A program made the position numbers and the translations under genes. Shown here piece by piece: positions 37,415 to 46,793 of a stretch of 64,000 nt of DNA. Within the stretch, counting starts at the first letter, position 1. Each line of letters begins with the position of its first letter. A model generated the notes under the pieces. It saw nothing but the letters and a program-made list of their open reading frames with translations. It did no database searches and was not told where the DNA came from. The stretch is from Nocardioides caeni (GTDB lineage Bacteria > Actinomycetota > Actinomycetes > Propionibacteriales > Nocardioidaceae), in contig NZ_STGW01000013.1 in NCBI RefSeq assembly GCF_004912195.1, positions 45,458-109,457 of the forward strand. Direction: 5' to 3'.

Positions 37415-40400
37415 TCAGCGGAAGTCCCGCGACGACTGCCGGGCCTCGAGGGGCTGGGCGGCTCCGTGGAGGACGGTGTCGAGGGAGACCACCCGGTCGG
37501 CCACCAGGTTGGTGACGCCGTCCTGACGCTCGACGGTCCCCCGGATCACCACGGCGACCTTGTTGCGGGCGGCCTGGCGGTGCACCCGCATCACGCCCTG
37601 GGAGCACACCACGTTGAGCATCCCGGTCTCGTCCTCGAGGTTGAGGAAGGTGATCCCGCCGGCCGTCCCGGGGCGCTGGCGATGGGTGATCAGCCCGGCG
37701 ACGTGCACCCGCCGACCGGCTCGGGCGTTGGCGACGTCTCCCACCGCGAGGATCCCCGCCGCGAGCAGGGCCTCGCGGTAGTGCTCCATCGGGTGCAGGT
37801 CGGTCGAGATCCGCGTCGCCCACAGGTCGGCGAGCGTCACCTCCATCGGGCTCATCCCCGGCAGCGTGGGAGGTGCCGGCGCGGGGGTGCTGCCCTCCAG
37901 CTGCCCGTCGGACTCGGCGTGTCCCGCCATCCACAGCGCCTGACGCCGGTCGAGGCCGAAGCAGTCGAAGGCGCCGGCGGTGGCGAGCGCCTCGAGCTGG
38001 GTCGCGGTGAGACCTGCGCGGCGTGACAGGTCACGGATGTCGACGAAGGGCGACTCGTCGCGGATCGCGACGATGTGACGGGCGAGCTCGCCACCGATGC
38101 CCTTGACCTCGTCCAGCCCCAGCCGCACGGCCCACCCGTCGTCGTACCGGTGACGATCGGTGCGGGTCGCCTCGCAGGGCTCGAGGTCGGCGAGTGCACC
38201 GGAGCGCAGGAGGTCGGGCCGCAGCACGCGTACGCCGTGCCGGCGGGCGTCGGCGACCAGGGACTGCGGTGAGTAGAACCCCATCGGCTGGTTGCGCAGG
38301 AGTCCCGCCAGGAAGGCGGCCGGGTAGCGCAGCTTGAACCAGGAGGAGGCATAGACGAGCAGCGCGAAGGAGAGGGCGTGGGACTCGGCGAAGCCGAAGC
38401 CGGCGAAGGAGAGGATCTTGACGTAGATCGCGTCGGCCGCGTCGCCCGTGATGCCCTTGGCCCTCATCCCGTCATAGAGGGTGTCCTTGACCTTCTCGAT
38501 CCGTTCGATGCCGCGCTTGGAGCCCATGGCGCGACGCAGGAGGTCGGCGTCGTCGGCCGAGCAGTTGCCGAGCGCGACGGCCATCTGCATGAGCTGCTCC
38601 TGGAAGAGCGGGACCCCGAGGGTCCGGCCGAGGATGGGCACGAGGGAGGGATGGTCGTAGGTCACCGGCTCCTTGCCCGTGGCCCGGCGGATGTAGGGGT
38701 GCACGGCACCGCCCTGGATCGGACCTGGCCGGATCAGGGCGATCTCGATGGCCAGGTCGTAGAAGCAGCGGGGCTTGAGTCGCGGCAGGGTGCCGATCTG
38801 GGCGCGCGACTCGACCTGGAAGACACCGATCGAGTCGGCGCGGCAGAGCATGTCGTAGACCTCCGACTCCTCCCGCGGGAGGGACTCGAGGGTCCAGCTC
38901 CGTCCGGTGTGCTCCTCGACCAGTCGCATCATGTGGTCCAGCGCCCCGAGCATCCCGAGGCCGAGCAGGTCGAACTTCACCAGCCCCATCGACTCGCAGC
39001 CGTCCTTGTCCCACTGCAGGACGGTCCGGTCGGGCATCCGCGCCTTCTCGATCGGGCAGACCTCGCCGATCGGCCGCTCGGTGAGCACCATCCCGCCGGA
39101 GTGGATCCCCAGGTGGCGCGGTGCGCCCATCAGCTCCTCGGCGAGGGCGACGACCTGGTCGGGGATGCCCAGGCCCTTCTCGACCTCGCTCCCCCACCCG
39201 TCGATGGACTTCGACCACGCGTCCTGCTGGCCGGCGGAGAACCCGAGCGCCTTCGCCGCGTCGCGCACCGCCATCCGCGGCCGATAGCTGATCACGTTGC
39301 ACACCTGCGCGGCGTTGCGACGGCCGTAGGTGTCATAGACCCACTGGATGACCTCCTCGCGGCGGTCGGAGTCGAAGTCCACGTCGATGTCGGGCTCCTC
39401 CTCCCGGTGCTCGGAGATGAACCGCTCGAACGGCAGGTTGAAGTAGACCGCGTCGACGGCGGTGATCCCCAGCGCGTAGCAGACCGCGCTGCTCGCTGCC
39501 GATCCCCGGCCCTGACACAGGATCTTCCTGCTGCGGGCGAAGGCGACGATGTCGTGGACGATGACGAAGTAGCCGGCGAAGTCCTTGCGGGTGATGACGT
39601 CCAGCTCACGCTCGACCCGCTCCCGGGCCTGGGTCGCGAGCTCGGTGCCGGCGTAGCGTCGGGCGAAGCCGGCCTCGGTGAGGTTGCGCAGGTGCTCGGC
39701 CGGAGTGAGCCCCTCGGGGATGCCCAGCTTGGGCAGTTTGGGCGACGCCTTGCGCAGGTCGAAGGCGAGCTCCTCGGCGAGACGAGTCGTCCGTCGTACG
39801 GCGTCGGGACGGCGGGCGAACCGCTGCAGCATCTCCTCGCCGCTGCGCAGGTGGGCACCGCCGGAGAGGTCGAGCCAGCCGTCGAGGTCGGCGATGCTGC
39901 GCCGGGCGCGGATCGCCGCCATCGCCGCCGCGAGACGGCGCTGGTCGGGCGTCGCCTGGTGGACGTTGCCAGTCGCGATGACCGGGAGCCCCCGCTCGTC
40001 GGCGATCCGGGCGAGCAGGTCGTTGGCCTCGCTGCCACCCGGCTGGTCGGTGGCGATCAGCTCCACGACGACGTGCTCCGGCCCGAACCGGGCAGTCAGC
40101 TCGTCCAGCGCTGCCGCGGCAGCGCGCGGACCGCCCGTGGCCAGCGCCTGACGGACGCTTCCCTTGCGACAACCGGTCAGCACCATCCAGTGCCCCCGCC
40201 CGGTCTCGGCCAGATCGTCGAGGTCGTGGGCGGGGCTGCCCTTCTCCGGAGCCCGCAGACCGGCCTCCGTGATGGCGGCGGACAGCCGGTGATAGCCCTC
40301 CACGCCGCGGGCGAGCACGAGCAGGTGACTGCCCTCGGGGTCGGGGATGCCGTTCTGTGAGCGGAGTACGTCGAGGGTCAGCTCGGCTCCATAGACGGTG

Positions 40401-40720
40401 CGTTGCCCGTGGTCGCTCGCCGCCTCGGCGAACAGCGGTGCGCCGGCGAAGCCGTCGTGGTCGGTGAGCGCGAGGGCACCGAGCCCCAGCCGGACGGACT
40501 CCTCGACCAGGTCGCGGGGCGAGCTGGCGCCGTCGAGGAAGCTGAAGTGGCTGTGGCAGTGCAGCTCGGCGTAGGGCACCGCCTCCTCGGGCCGACGGAT
40601 CTCCTCGGGCTCCACCCGCGGCTGCTTGCGCCGCGACACGGGCGCCTCGAGCGACGGGGCGCGTCCGGACAGGCGCCGCTCGAGCTCACGCCACGGGACC
40701 GGCGGGTTGTTCCAGCCCAT
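37415..40720 (-). CDS. dnaE2: Error-prone DNA polymerase III alpha subunit (ImuC/DnaE2)
   Basis: 1101 residues. It starts with a PHP domain (ELHCHSHFSFLDGASS near residue 52), then the polymerase core with EPDIDVDFDSDRR (catalytic Asp residues) and IGVFQVESRAQ, an HhH region near QLEALATAGAFDCFG, and an OB domain near VHVAGLITHRQRPGT. Its length and operon partners mark it as DnaE2, which carries out mutagenic bypass after DNA damage with ImuA and ImuB. The ATG shares a base with the imuB stop (TGATG). It should be induced through the LexA box at 42904. Confidence 0.95.
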   Translation of the reverse strand: MGWNNPPVPWRELERRLSGRAPSLEAPVSRRKQPRVEPEEIRRPEEAVPYAELHCHSHFSFLDGASSPRDLVEESVRLGLGALALTDHDGFAGAPLFAEAASDHGQRTVYGAELTLDVLRSQNGIPDPEGSHLLVLARGVEGYHRLSAAITEAGLRAPEKGSPAHDLDDLAETGRGHWMVLTGCRKGSVRQALATGGPRAAAAALDELTARFGPEHVVVELIATDQPGGSEANDLLARIADERGLPVIATGNVHQATPDQRRLAAAMAAIRARRSIADLDGWLDLSGGAHLRSGEEMLQRFARRPDAVRRTTRLAEELAFDLRKASPKLPKLGIPEGLTPAEHLRNLTEAGFARRYAGTELATQARERVERELDVITRKDFAGYFVIVHDIVAFARSRKILCQGRGSAASSAVCYALGITAVDAVYFNLPFERFISEHREEEPDIDVDFDSDRREEVIQWVYDTYGRRNAAQVCNVISYRPRMAVRDAAKALGFSAGQQDAWSKSIDGWGSEVEKGLGIPDQVVALAEELMGAPRHLGIHSGGMVLTERPIGEVCPIEKARMPDRTVLQWDKDGCESMGLVKFDLLGLGMLGALDHMMRLVEEHTGRSWTLESLPREESEVYDMLCRADSIGVFQVESRAQIGTLPRLKPRCFYDLAIEIALIRPGPIQGGAVHPYIRRATGKEPVTYDHPSLVPILGRTLGVPLFQEQLMQMAVALGNCSADDADLLRRAMGSKRGIERIEKVKDTLYDGMRAKGITGDAADAIYVKILSFAGFGFAESHALSFALLVYASSWFKLRYPAAFLAGLLRNQPMGFYSPQSLVADARRHGVRVLRPDLLRSGALADLEPCEATRTDRHRYDDGWAVRLGLDEVKGIGGELARHIVAIRDESPFVDIRDLSRRAGLTATQLEALATAGAFDCFGLDRRQALWMAGHAESDGQLEGSTPAPAPPTLPGMSPMEVTLADLWATRISTDLHPMEHYREALLAAGILAVGDVANARAGRRVHVAGLITHRQRPGTAGGITFLNLEDETGMLNVVCSQGVMRVHRQAARNKVAVVIRGTVERQDGVTNLVADRVVSLDTVLHGAAQPLEARQSSRDFR

Positions 40721-42306
40721 CAGTCGTAGGCCGCTTCGACGATCCAGCCACCCGCCGACAGCCAACGCACCAGCCAGGCGCGGCCGTCGACGCCGACGAG
40801 CTGGAAGCGCGCCGAGCGACCGCCTCCCGATGCGTCGCCCAGCCACCACGACTCGTCGACCGGCCAGGGCCCCGCCCAGGCAGCGACGGGCACCCAGTGC
40901 CGGCCGATCCGGTAGCGCGCGGGCTCGGCACTGACCGCGCCTCGCACCGAGACGTCGACCGGCGCATCGCTCAGATCGACCACGTCGGCCGAGAGCGCCT
41001 CGGCGAAGACCCGCGTCGGTGCGGGGCCGGGGATCCGTCCCGGCCAGGGGCGGTCGAGCGGGCGGAGGCCGGCGGGCCGCTCCCCCCACGGCACCAGCGC
41101 CTGCCGGTCGGCGGCACTGCGGCCGCCCTGGCGGACGGGGACGCGCACGGCGTCGTAGCCGACCATGGCCTGGACCCGCGCCACCCCCCGCACGACCTGC
41201 TCCTCGGCCCCGCCGCCCCAGAGCCCGTCGGCGTGGTCGCCGGCCGGCTCGACGATCTCGGGGAGGAAGCGCACCAGCTCGATGGGAGCCGTGATCACCG
41301 CGCCCTGGAGCTGCCAGTGCACCCGGTCGACGAGGTCGCGGGAAGTGAAGCAGCGCGGGTGCACCCACCGCCGGGCCGACAGTCCACCGTCGAACTCCGC
41401 CTCGATCCGCACCGCGGTCGCCACCAGCTGCCGGGCGGCGAGACCGGCGACGAACTCCTCGGCGGTGCGGCGAACGCTGAAGGTCACGGCCTCGGCCGAG
41501 TCGAGGGGCGGCTCGAAGGGCACCGACCGCGCCAGCTCCGGCGGCGGCGTCCGCGAAGCCAGCCGGGTCTGGGACGCCCCGTGCACCCGACGCCACACGT
41601 CACTGCCGTAGGAGCCGAACCTGTTGGCGACCTCGCCCGCTCCCAGCGCGGCGAAGTCACCCAGCCGGATCAGTCCCAGCCGACGCAGCAGGTCGGACAG
41701 CGCCGCGCCCTCCGGACCGTCGTCGGCCAGTGCCATCACGGGCAGGTCGCGCAGGAAGACCGCCGAGCCGGCGGCCGGGACGCTCACGCACTCCTGTGGT
41801 CCGGCCTGGCGCGCCGCCCGCTCCGCGGTGAAGAGATCATCGGCCACGCCGAAGCGGCAGTCCCACACGCCGGCGTCGACGAGAAGCTCGGACAGCAGCG
41901 CGGCCGCGGCCTCCTCCCCGCTCAGCGCGCCGCGGGAGAAGAAGCGTCCCGGCGCGGGGACCGCCAGGAGGCCGGGGCGCAGGGGGGCCACGCCCGGCCT
42001 GACGTCCTCGACCGCGGCCAGCACCGGCTCGAACCAGCGGGCGTCCCGCTCGGGGCTGTCCGTCAGCAGCACGACCTCGGGGCAACGTGCCTGGGCGTCG
42101 CGACGACGTTGCCCCCGGCGGACGCCCTCGGCCCGGGCGGCGGCGTTGCAGACGGTCACCCGGTTCGCCGAGAGTACGGCGGCAGGAGCCTCCGCGGCGA
42201 CCTCGACCTCGGTCTCGGCGAGCTCGAGCAGGCCGGCCCGCACCGACCAGTCCGGGCACCAGAGCACCATCGTTCTCGTCATCGTTCTCGTCATCGTTCT
42301 CGTCAT
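40720..42306 (-). CDS. imuB: Y-family polymerase-like protein ImuB
   Basis: 528 residues. The N-terminal Y-family fold begins LWCPDWSVRAGLLE instead of the metal-binding DMDxFF motif, so it is a catalytically dead scaffold like mycobacterial ImuB. A QALVPWG segment around residue 380 looks like the beta-clamp binding motif (QLPLWG in mycobacteria); this is inference. The gene starts with three exact 12-base repeats giving four in-frame ATG codons (MTRT repeated, at 42306, 42294, 42282, 42270). The first ATG overlaps the imuA stop (ATGA). Confidence 0.9.
   Translation of the reverse strand: MTRTMTRTMTRTMVLWCPDWSVRAGLLELAETEVEVAAEAPAAVLSANRVTVCNAAARAEGVRRGQRRRDAQARCPEVVLLTDSPERDARWFEPVLAAVEDVRPGVAPLRPGLLAVPAPGRFFSRGALSGEEAAAALLSELLVDAGVWDCRFGVADDLFTAERAARQAGPQECVSVPAAGSAVFLRDLPVMALADDGPEGAALSDLLRRLGLIRLGDFAALGAGEVANRFGSYGSDVWRRVHGASQTRLASRTPPPELARSVPFEPPLDSAEAVTFSVRRTAEEFVAGLAARQLVATAVRIEAEFDGGLSARRWVHPRCFTSRDLVDRVHWQLQGAVITAPIELVRFLPEIVEPAGDHADGLWGGGAEEQVVRGVARVQAMVGYDAVRVPVRQGGRSAADRQALVPWGERPAGLRPLDRPWPGRIPGPAPTRVFAEALSADVVDLSDAPVDVSVRGAVSAEPARYRIGRHWVPVAAWAGPWPVDESWWLGDASGGGRSARFQLVGVDGRAWLVRWLSAGGWIVEAAYD
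42271..42306 (-). repeat. Three 12-bp tandem repeats across the imuB start
   Basis: ATGACGAGAACG occurs three times without change on the minus strand, each bringing an ATG in the imuB frame and an ATGA that can act as stop/start. A fourth ATG at 42270 follows. Confidence 0.95.
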
Positions 42307-42893
42307 GCGCCCTCGTCGAGCAGGACGGTCGAGCGCGCCGCTGCCCGGCCACCCCGACGGGCGACGAGGTCACCGCGCCGTCCACTGAGCCGGCCCTCGC
42401 CCCGTCCCACGCCCAGCCACTCGGCGGACTCGAGACCGAGCCATGCCTCGCACCCCGGCCACTCCCCCTGCACCACGAGCACCGCCGAGCGGGCACGCAG
42501 CCGGGCGTCGAGGATGCCGGCGGACTTCGCGTCGACCGGCCCCGGAGGCCGCAGCGCGACGACCTTCACGACGTCGACGAGGGCAGCGGTGACCTCCAGC
42601 CAGTGCTCACCGGGGCGGGGCACGAGGACGGTCCGGGCCAGGTCGATGCCACGCTGGTGGGCTGCCTCGACACCGAAGTCGTCCCAGCCGACGAAGCCGA
42701 CCCACTCACCCGCCTGCGAGGCTCCCGCCACGAGGGTCATCACGAGGCCGGCGGAGTCGGCGCCGTAGACGCTCCCGGTGCGCAGGCGGACCAGCCCGTC
42801 GAGCACGGGCAGGACCGGGACGCTCAGGCGGGTCGGCGCGCCCTGCAGCGCGTCGATCCGACCACGCAGCTGCTCGATCCGGGCGACACTCAC
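42303..42893 (-). CDS. imuA: ImuA-like SOS mutagenesis accessory protein
   Basis: 196 residues, RecA-like in style. The region equivalent to the RecA P-loop reads YGADSAGLVMTLVAGAS, without the GK[ST] needed for ATP, so nucleotide binding is doubtful. ImuA partners ImuB and DnaE2 in the mutasome and helps recruit it to damage. The GTG start lies 10 bases after a perfect LexA box, and the stop overlaps the imuB start. Confidence 0.85.
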   Translation of the reverse strand: MSVARIEQLRGRIDALQGAPTRLSVPVLPVLDGLVRLRTGSVYGADSAGLVMTLVAGASQAGEWVGFVGWDDFGVEAAHQRGIDLARTVLVPRPGEHWLEVTAALVDVVKVVALRPPGPVDAKSAGILDARLRARSAVLVVQGEWPGCEAWLGLESAEWLGVGRGEGRLSGRRGDLVARRGGRAAARSTVLLDEGA

Positions 42894-42903
42894 TCACCCA
42901 TGA

Positions 42904-42919
42904 TCGAACACCTGTTCGA
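42904..42919. promoter_or_regulatory. LexA (SOS) box of the imuA-imuB-dnaE2 operon
   Basis: TCGAACacctGTTCGA is a perfect dyad and matches the actinobacterial SOS box TCGAAC-N4-GTTCGA. It lies 10 bases upstream of the imuA start and in the gap after der, so the mutasome can be induced separately from the der operon. Confidence 0.93.
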
Positions 42920-42947
42920 ACATGGCAAGTCCCGGATCAGGTGCCGG

Positions 42948-44291
42948 TCAGGTCCGGTTCTTGCGCTTCTCCCGGGCCTGGACCTTGATCTCGATCGGCG
43001 TGCCGACGAAGCCGAACTCCTCGCGCAGACGCCGCTCCACGAACCGCTCGTAGCCCTGGTCGAGACGCCCGGTGGTGAACAGTTTGAAGACCGGTGGCGC
43101 GCTCTGGACCTGGCTGCCGAAGAGGATCCGCGGCTGCTTGCCGCCCCGCACCGGGTGCGGGTGCTCGGCCACGATCCGACCGAGGAAGGCGTTGAGGGCG
43201 CCGGTCGAGACCCGGGTCTCCCAGCCCTCGATCGCCCGGTCCAGCGCCGGCACGATTCGGTCGATGTGCCAGCCCGTCCGAGCGGTGATGTTGATCCGCG
43301 GCGCCCACTGCACCTGCACGAGGTCGCGCTCGATCTCGCGGTCGAGGTAGTAGCGACGCTCGGCGTCGACGAGGTCCCACTTGTTGAACGCGATGACCAG
43401 CGCCTTGCCGGCCTCCCGCACCTCCTGCAGGATCCGCATGTCCTGCTCGGCGATGGACTCGTTGCCGGCCAGGACCAGGACACAGACCTCGGCGCGCTCG
43501 ATGGCGGTCGACGTCCGCAACCAGGCGTAGTACTCGTGGCCGGAGGCCTCCTTGACCCGCTTGCGGATCCCGGCGGTGTCGATGAAGCGCCAGGTCTGTC
43601 CGCCGAGATCGATCAGCTCGTCGACGGGGTCGACGGTGGTGCCGGCGACGTTGTCGACGACGACCCGCTCCTCGCCAGCGAGCTGGTTGAGCAGCGACGA
43701 CTTGCCGACGTTGGGGCGACCGACGATGGCGATCCGGCGTGGCCCGCCGAGCTCGCCGGGACCGGCCTCGGGGGGCTCGGGGAGGATCTCGAGGGCGGCG
43801 TCGAGCAAGTCACCGGAGCCGCGGCCGTGCAGGGCCGACACGACGTGCGGCTCGCCCAGCCCGAGGTTCCACAGCCCGTAGGCCTCCGCCTCGCGACGCT
43901 CGTCGTCGACCTTGTTGGCGACCAGGAGCACCGGCTTGCCGGACTTGCGCAGCACCCGCACGACCGCCTCGTCGGCGTCGGTGATGCCGACCGTGGCGTC
44001 GACGACGAAGAGCACGGCGTCGGCCAGGCTGACGGCGACCTCGGCCTGCACCTTGATCCGCTCGGCCATGCCCCGGGCATCGGGGTCCCAGCCGCCGGTG
44101 TCGACGAGCGTGAACGCCCGACCACCCCACTCGGCGTCGTAGGACACGCGGTCGCGGGTCACCCCCGGGATGTCCTCCACGACGGCCTCGCGGCGGCCGA
44201 GGATGCGGTTGACCAGCGTCGACTTGCCAACGTTGGGGCGGCCGACGACGGCCAGCACCGGGACCACCCCGGTCGGGGCAGCTTCACTCAT
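42948..44291 (-). CDS. der: Ribosome biogenesis GTPase Der (EngA)
   Basis: 447 residues with two G domains: [13 protein letters not shown] at residues 17-29 with DTGG and NKVD, and [13 protein letters not shown] with DTAGIRKR and NKWD. A KH-like C-terminal domain follows, ending basic ([10 protein letters not shown]). Der acts in assembly of the 50S subunit. The ATG overlaps the acyltransferase stop (ATGAGTGA). Confidence 0.97.
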   Translation of the reverse strand: MSEAAPTGVVPVLAVVGRPNVGKSTLVNRILGRREAVVEDIPGVTRDRVSYDAEWGGRAFTLVDTGGWDPDARGMAERIKVQAEVAVSLADAVLFVVDATVGITDADEAVVRVLRKSGKPVLLVANKVDDERREAEAYGLWNLGLGEPHVVSALHGRGSGDLLDAALEILPEPPEAGPGELGGPRRIAIVGRPNVGKSSLLNQLAGEERVVVDNVAGTTVDPVDELIDLGGQTWRFIDTAGIRKRVKEASGHEYYAWLRTSTAIERAEVCVLVLAGNESIAEQDMRILQEVREAGKALVIAFNKWDLVDAERRYYLDREIERDLVQVQWAPRINITARTGWHIDRIVPALDRAIEGWETRVSTGALNAFLGRIVAEHPHPVRGGKQPRILFGSQVQSAPPVFKLFTTGRLDQGYERFVERRLREEFGFVGTPIEIKVQAREKRKNRT

Positions 44292-45018
44292 GACTCTCTC
44301 CTTGCGGGAGCGGTCCCGGCAAGGATCGCCCCGTCTCGTCCATCGCGCCGGCCAGGCCCACCTGCATGTGATCACGCAGGGCGGCCGACGTCAGACGTAC
44401 ATGATCCCGCGTCCGGGGCCAGGACACCGCATCGACGGCCACCGGCTCTCCCACGACGATGTCGATCCGGGCGCCTCGGGACGGCAACGAGCCGCTGGTC
44501 CCTCCCGGATCCCTGCTGCCCAGGAAGGTGAGCGGTACGACGGGCGCACCCGTCACGAGCGCGAGATAGGCGGCTCCGGAGTGGAACACCTCGAGGTCAC
44601 CCGGGCCTCGGGTCCCCTCGGGAAACACACCGACGCAGCCGCCATCGCGCAGCACCCGCAGCGCGACCCGCACCGCGGCCGGGTCGGTGCGGGCGCGGTC
44701 GAGCCGGATCTGCCCAGAGGCTCGCAGGAAGGCGCCCAGCGCCCCGGTGAACATCTCCTGCTTGGTCAGCGCATGGACCGGCCGCGGCGCGAAGATGGCC
44801 ATCAGCGGGCCGTCGATGAAACCGATGTGGTTGCCGGCCACGACAGCCGGCCCCGTGGCGGGGAACCGCTCCGGGTGGTGCACCCGGACGTCGTACCGCC
44901 GGCGGATGAGCCAGCGCGCCGCAGGTCGCGCCCGCTCCAGTAGGCCGCGCCGCGGCAGCCGCGCGCCGTCGCTGCGCGGTCTCTCGAGGTGCGGACTGCC
45001 GAGGCTGAGCGCGTTCAC
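44284..45018 (-). CDS. 1-acyl-sn-glycerol-3-phosphate acyltransferase (PlsC-like)
   Basis: 244 residues. The acyltransferase motifs are complete: NHIGFID (HxxxxD), [16 protein letters not shown] and VVPLTFLG. It makes phosphatidic acid from lysophosphatidic acid at the membrane. The GTG start overlaps the cmk stop (GTGA). A gene of this kind between cmk and der is common in actinobacteria. Confidence 0.9.
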   Translation of the reverse strand: MNALSLGSPHLERPRSDGARLPRRGLLERARPAARWLIRRRYDVRVHHPERFPATGPAVVAGNHIGFIDGPLMAIFAPRPVHALTKQEMFTGALGAFLRASGQIRLDRARTDPAAVRVALRVLRDGGCVGVFPEGTRGPGDLEVFHSGAAYLALVTGAPVVPLTFLGSRDPGGTSGSLPSRGARIDIVVGEPVAVDAVSWPRTRDHVRLTSAALRDHMQVGLAGAMDETGRSLPGPLPQGESHE

Positions 45019-45713
45019 GCCGTTTCCATCACCAGGCCCACGACCAGGTCGACGACCTCGTCGAGCGTGCGGTGGGTGGAGTCGATGTGCGCGGCGCCGT
45101 CGGCCATGGTCAGCGGGGCGACGGCCCGACCGGAGTCGATCTCGTCGCGGGCGAGCAGCGAGGCCTCGGTCGCCGCGATCCGCTCGGCGTCGTCGGCGCC
45201 GTTCTCCAGGGCCCGGCGGGCGGCGCGGGCCGACGGGTCGGCGGTGAGGTAGATCTTGACGGCGGCCTCGGGCCACACGACGGAGCCAATGTCACGACCC
45301 TCGACGACGATGCGGCCGGCACCGATCAGCTCGCGCTGGAGCGCGACGAGCCGCGACCGGACCTCGGGGACGGTGCTCACGGGCGACACGGCAGCGTTGA
45401 CGGCGTCGCTGCGGATCTCCACCGAGACGTCGGTGCCGTCGACGGTGATCGTCGGGCCGAGCGGGTCGGTGCCGGACTCGATCACCGGGGTCGCCGCCGC
45501 GGCGGCGACCCCGGCGGCGTCGTGGACGTCGATGTCGTGGGCGAGCATCCACCATGTCATCGCGCGGTACTGCGCGCCCGTGTCGAGGTAGCGCAGGCCG
45601 AGCCGGTCGGCGACCGCCCGGCAGGTGCTGGACTTCCCGGATCCCGAGGTCCCGTCCACGGCGACGACGACACTCGACATGACACTGGACGAGGGGGTCT
45701 CCGCAGCACTCAC
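45015..45713 (-). CDS. cmk: Cytidylate kinase
   Basis: 232 residues. The P-loop is GTSGSGKSS, followed by YLDTGAQYRAMTWW, VVEGRDIGSVVWP and RDEIDSGRAVAPL, all typical of CMP kinase, which phosphorylates CMP and dCMP. GTG 45713 gives a 12-residue tail before the domain; ATG 45680 (MSSVVVAVDG) is the conservative start. The preceding tyrA stops nine bases earlier. Confidence 0.95.
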   Translation of the reverse strand: MSAAETPSSSVMSSVVVAVDGTSGSGKSSTCRAVADRLGLRYLDTGAQYRAMTWWMLAHDIDVHDAAGVAAAAATPVIESGTDPLGPTITVDGTDVSVEIRSDAVNAAVSPVSTVPEVRSRLVALQRELIGAGRIVVEGRDIGSVVWPEAAVKIYLTADPSARAARRALENGADDAERIAATEASLLARDEIDSGRAVAPLTMADGAAHIDSTHRTLDEVVDLVVGLVMETA

Positions 45714-45722
45714 GGCCGCAGA

Positions 45723-46793
45723 CTACCGGTGGGTGACCCACCCCTTCGACTCCAGAGCGGACCGCAGCTCCTCGGTCCGCGTGGCGATGACGTCGAGCTC
45801 GACCAGGCCGACCGGACGACCGGGGTCGTGGTCGATCCGGACGTCCTCGATGTTGACGCCGCTGGCGCCCACGTCGGCGAACAGTCGGGCCAGCTCGCCC
45901 GGGTGGTCGGGGACGGCGATGCGCAGAGCCTCCATCGGCTGCGGCGCGGCGCCGTGCTTGCCGGGGATGGCGCGGGTGCCGGCCTGGCCGTAGGCCAGCA
46001 GCGACTCCAGGCCAGCCCGGTCGTCGGTCGCGACGGCCTCGAGGACGAGGTCGAGCCGGTCGCGGACCTCCTGCAGCAGCGCCGTCACAGCCGGGGCGTT
46101 GCCGCCGATGATCTGGCTGTAGAGGCGCGGGTCTCCCCCGGCGACCCGGGTCACGTCGCGCACGCCCGTGCCCGACAGCGCCAGGTGCTCCGGGGTCGCC
46201 GCCGCCAGGGTGCCGGCGACCAGGGAGGCCATCAGGTGCGGCACGTGGGAGGTTCGCGCGACGGCGCGGTCGTGCTCGCCCGGCGGCAGGATCACCGCGA
46301 CCGCGCCGCACAGGCGCACCAGCGCCTCGACCAGGCGGGTGGCCCGCGGATCGGCGTCCGGTCCGGGCGTGACCGCCCACGGGCGGCCGTCGAAGAGGGC
46401 CGCGCTGGCCGTCAGGGGGCCGGAGTTCTCCGTGCCGGCCATCGGGTGGCTGCCGACATAGCGACGCAGCGCCGGGTGGCCGGCGACGGCGTCCAGGGGC
46501 GCGACCTTGACGCTGCCGACATCGGTCACCACCGTCTCGGGGCCGGCGGCGTCGAGCTGCTCGGCGATCGCCGCGCCCAGCGCGTCGGGAGGTACGGCGA
46601 CCACGACCAGCTGCGGGACGTCGCCCGCCGCCCGGGCCCGGCCGGCGCCCAGCCCGGATGCGGTCCGCACGTGATCGGGGTCGCGGTCGGTGAGGATCAC
46701 CTCGAGGCCGGCGCGACGGCAGGCCAGCGCGATCGACGTACCGATCAGGCCGGTGCCGACCACCTCGACCGGTCCGTCGAGCCCGCCGCTCAC
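45723..46793 (-). CDS. tyrA: Prephenate dehydrogenase
   Basis: 356 residues. The NAD-binding site is VVGTGLIGTSIALA, then DVGSVK and VGSHPMAGTENSG, which holds the catalytic His. A C-terminal ACT domain (about 285-350, IAVPDHPGELARLFADVG) should bind tyrosine and give feedback control. It converts prephenate to 4-hydroxyphenylpyruvate. The GTG start overlaps the rluB stop (GTGA). Confidence 0.94.
   Translation of the reverse strand: MSGGLDGPVEVVGTGLIGTSIALACRRAGLEVILTDRDPDHVRTASGLGAGRARAAGDVPQLVVVAVPPDALGAAIAEQLDAAGPETVVTDVGSVKVAPLDAVAGHPALRRYVGSHPMAGTENSGPLTASAALFDGRPWAVTPGPDADPRATRLVEALVRLCGAVAVILPPGEHDRAVARTSHVPHLMASLVAGTLAAATPEHLALSGTGVRDVTRVAGGDPRLYSQIIGGNAPAVTALLQEVRDRLDLVLEAVATDDRAGLESLLAYGQAGTRAIPGKHGAAPQPMEALRIAVPDHPGELARLFADVGASGVNIEDVRIDHDPGRPVGLVELDVIATRTEELRSALESKGWVTHR

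Noticed and set aside
40721..41596. Upstream extension of the dnaE2 frame
   Set aside because: It overlaps imuB in another frame and reads as Gly/Arg-rich noise. ATG 40720 overlaps the imuB stop and begins the normal N-terminus.
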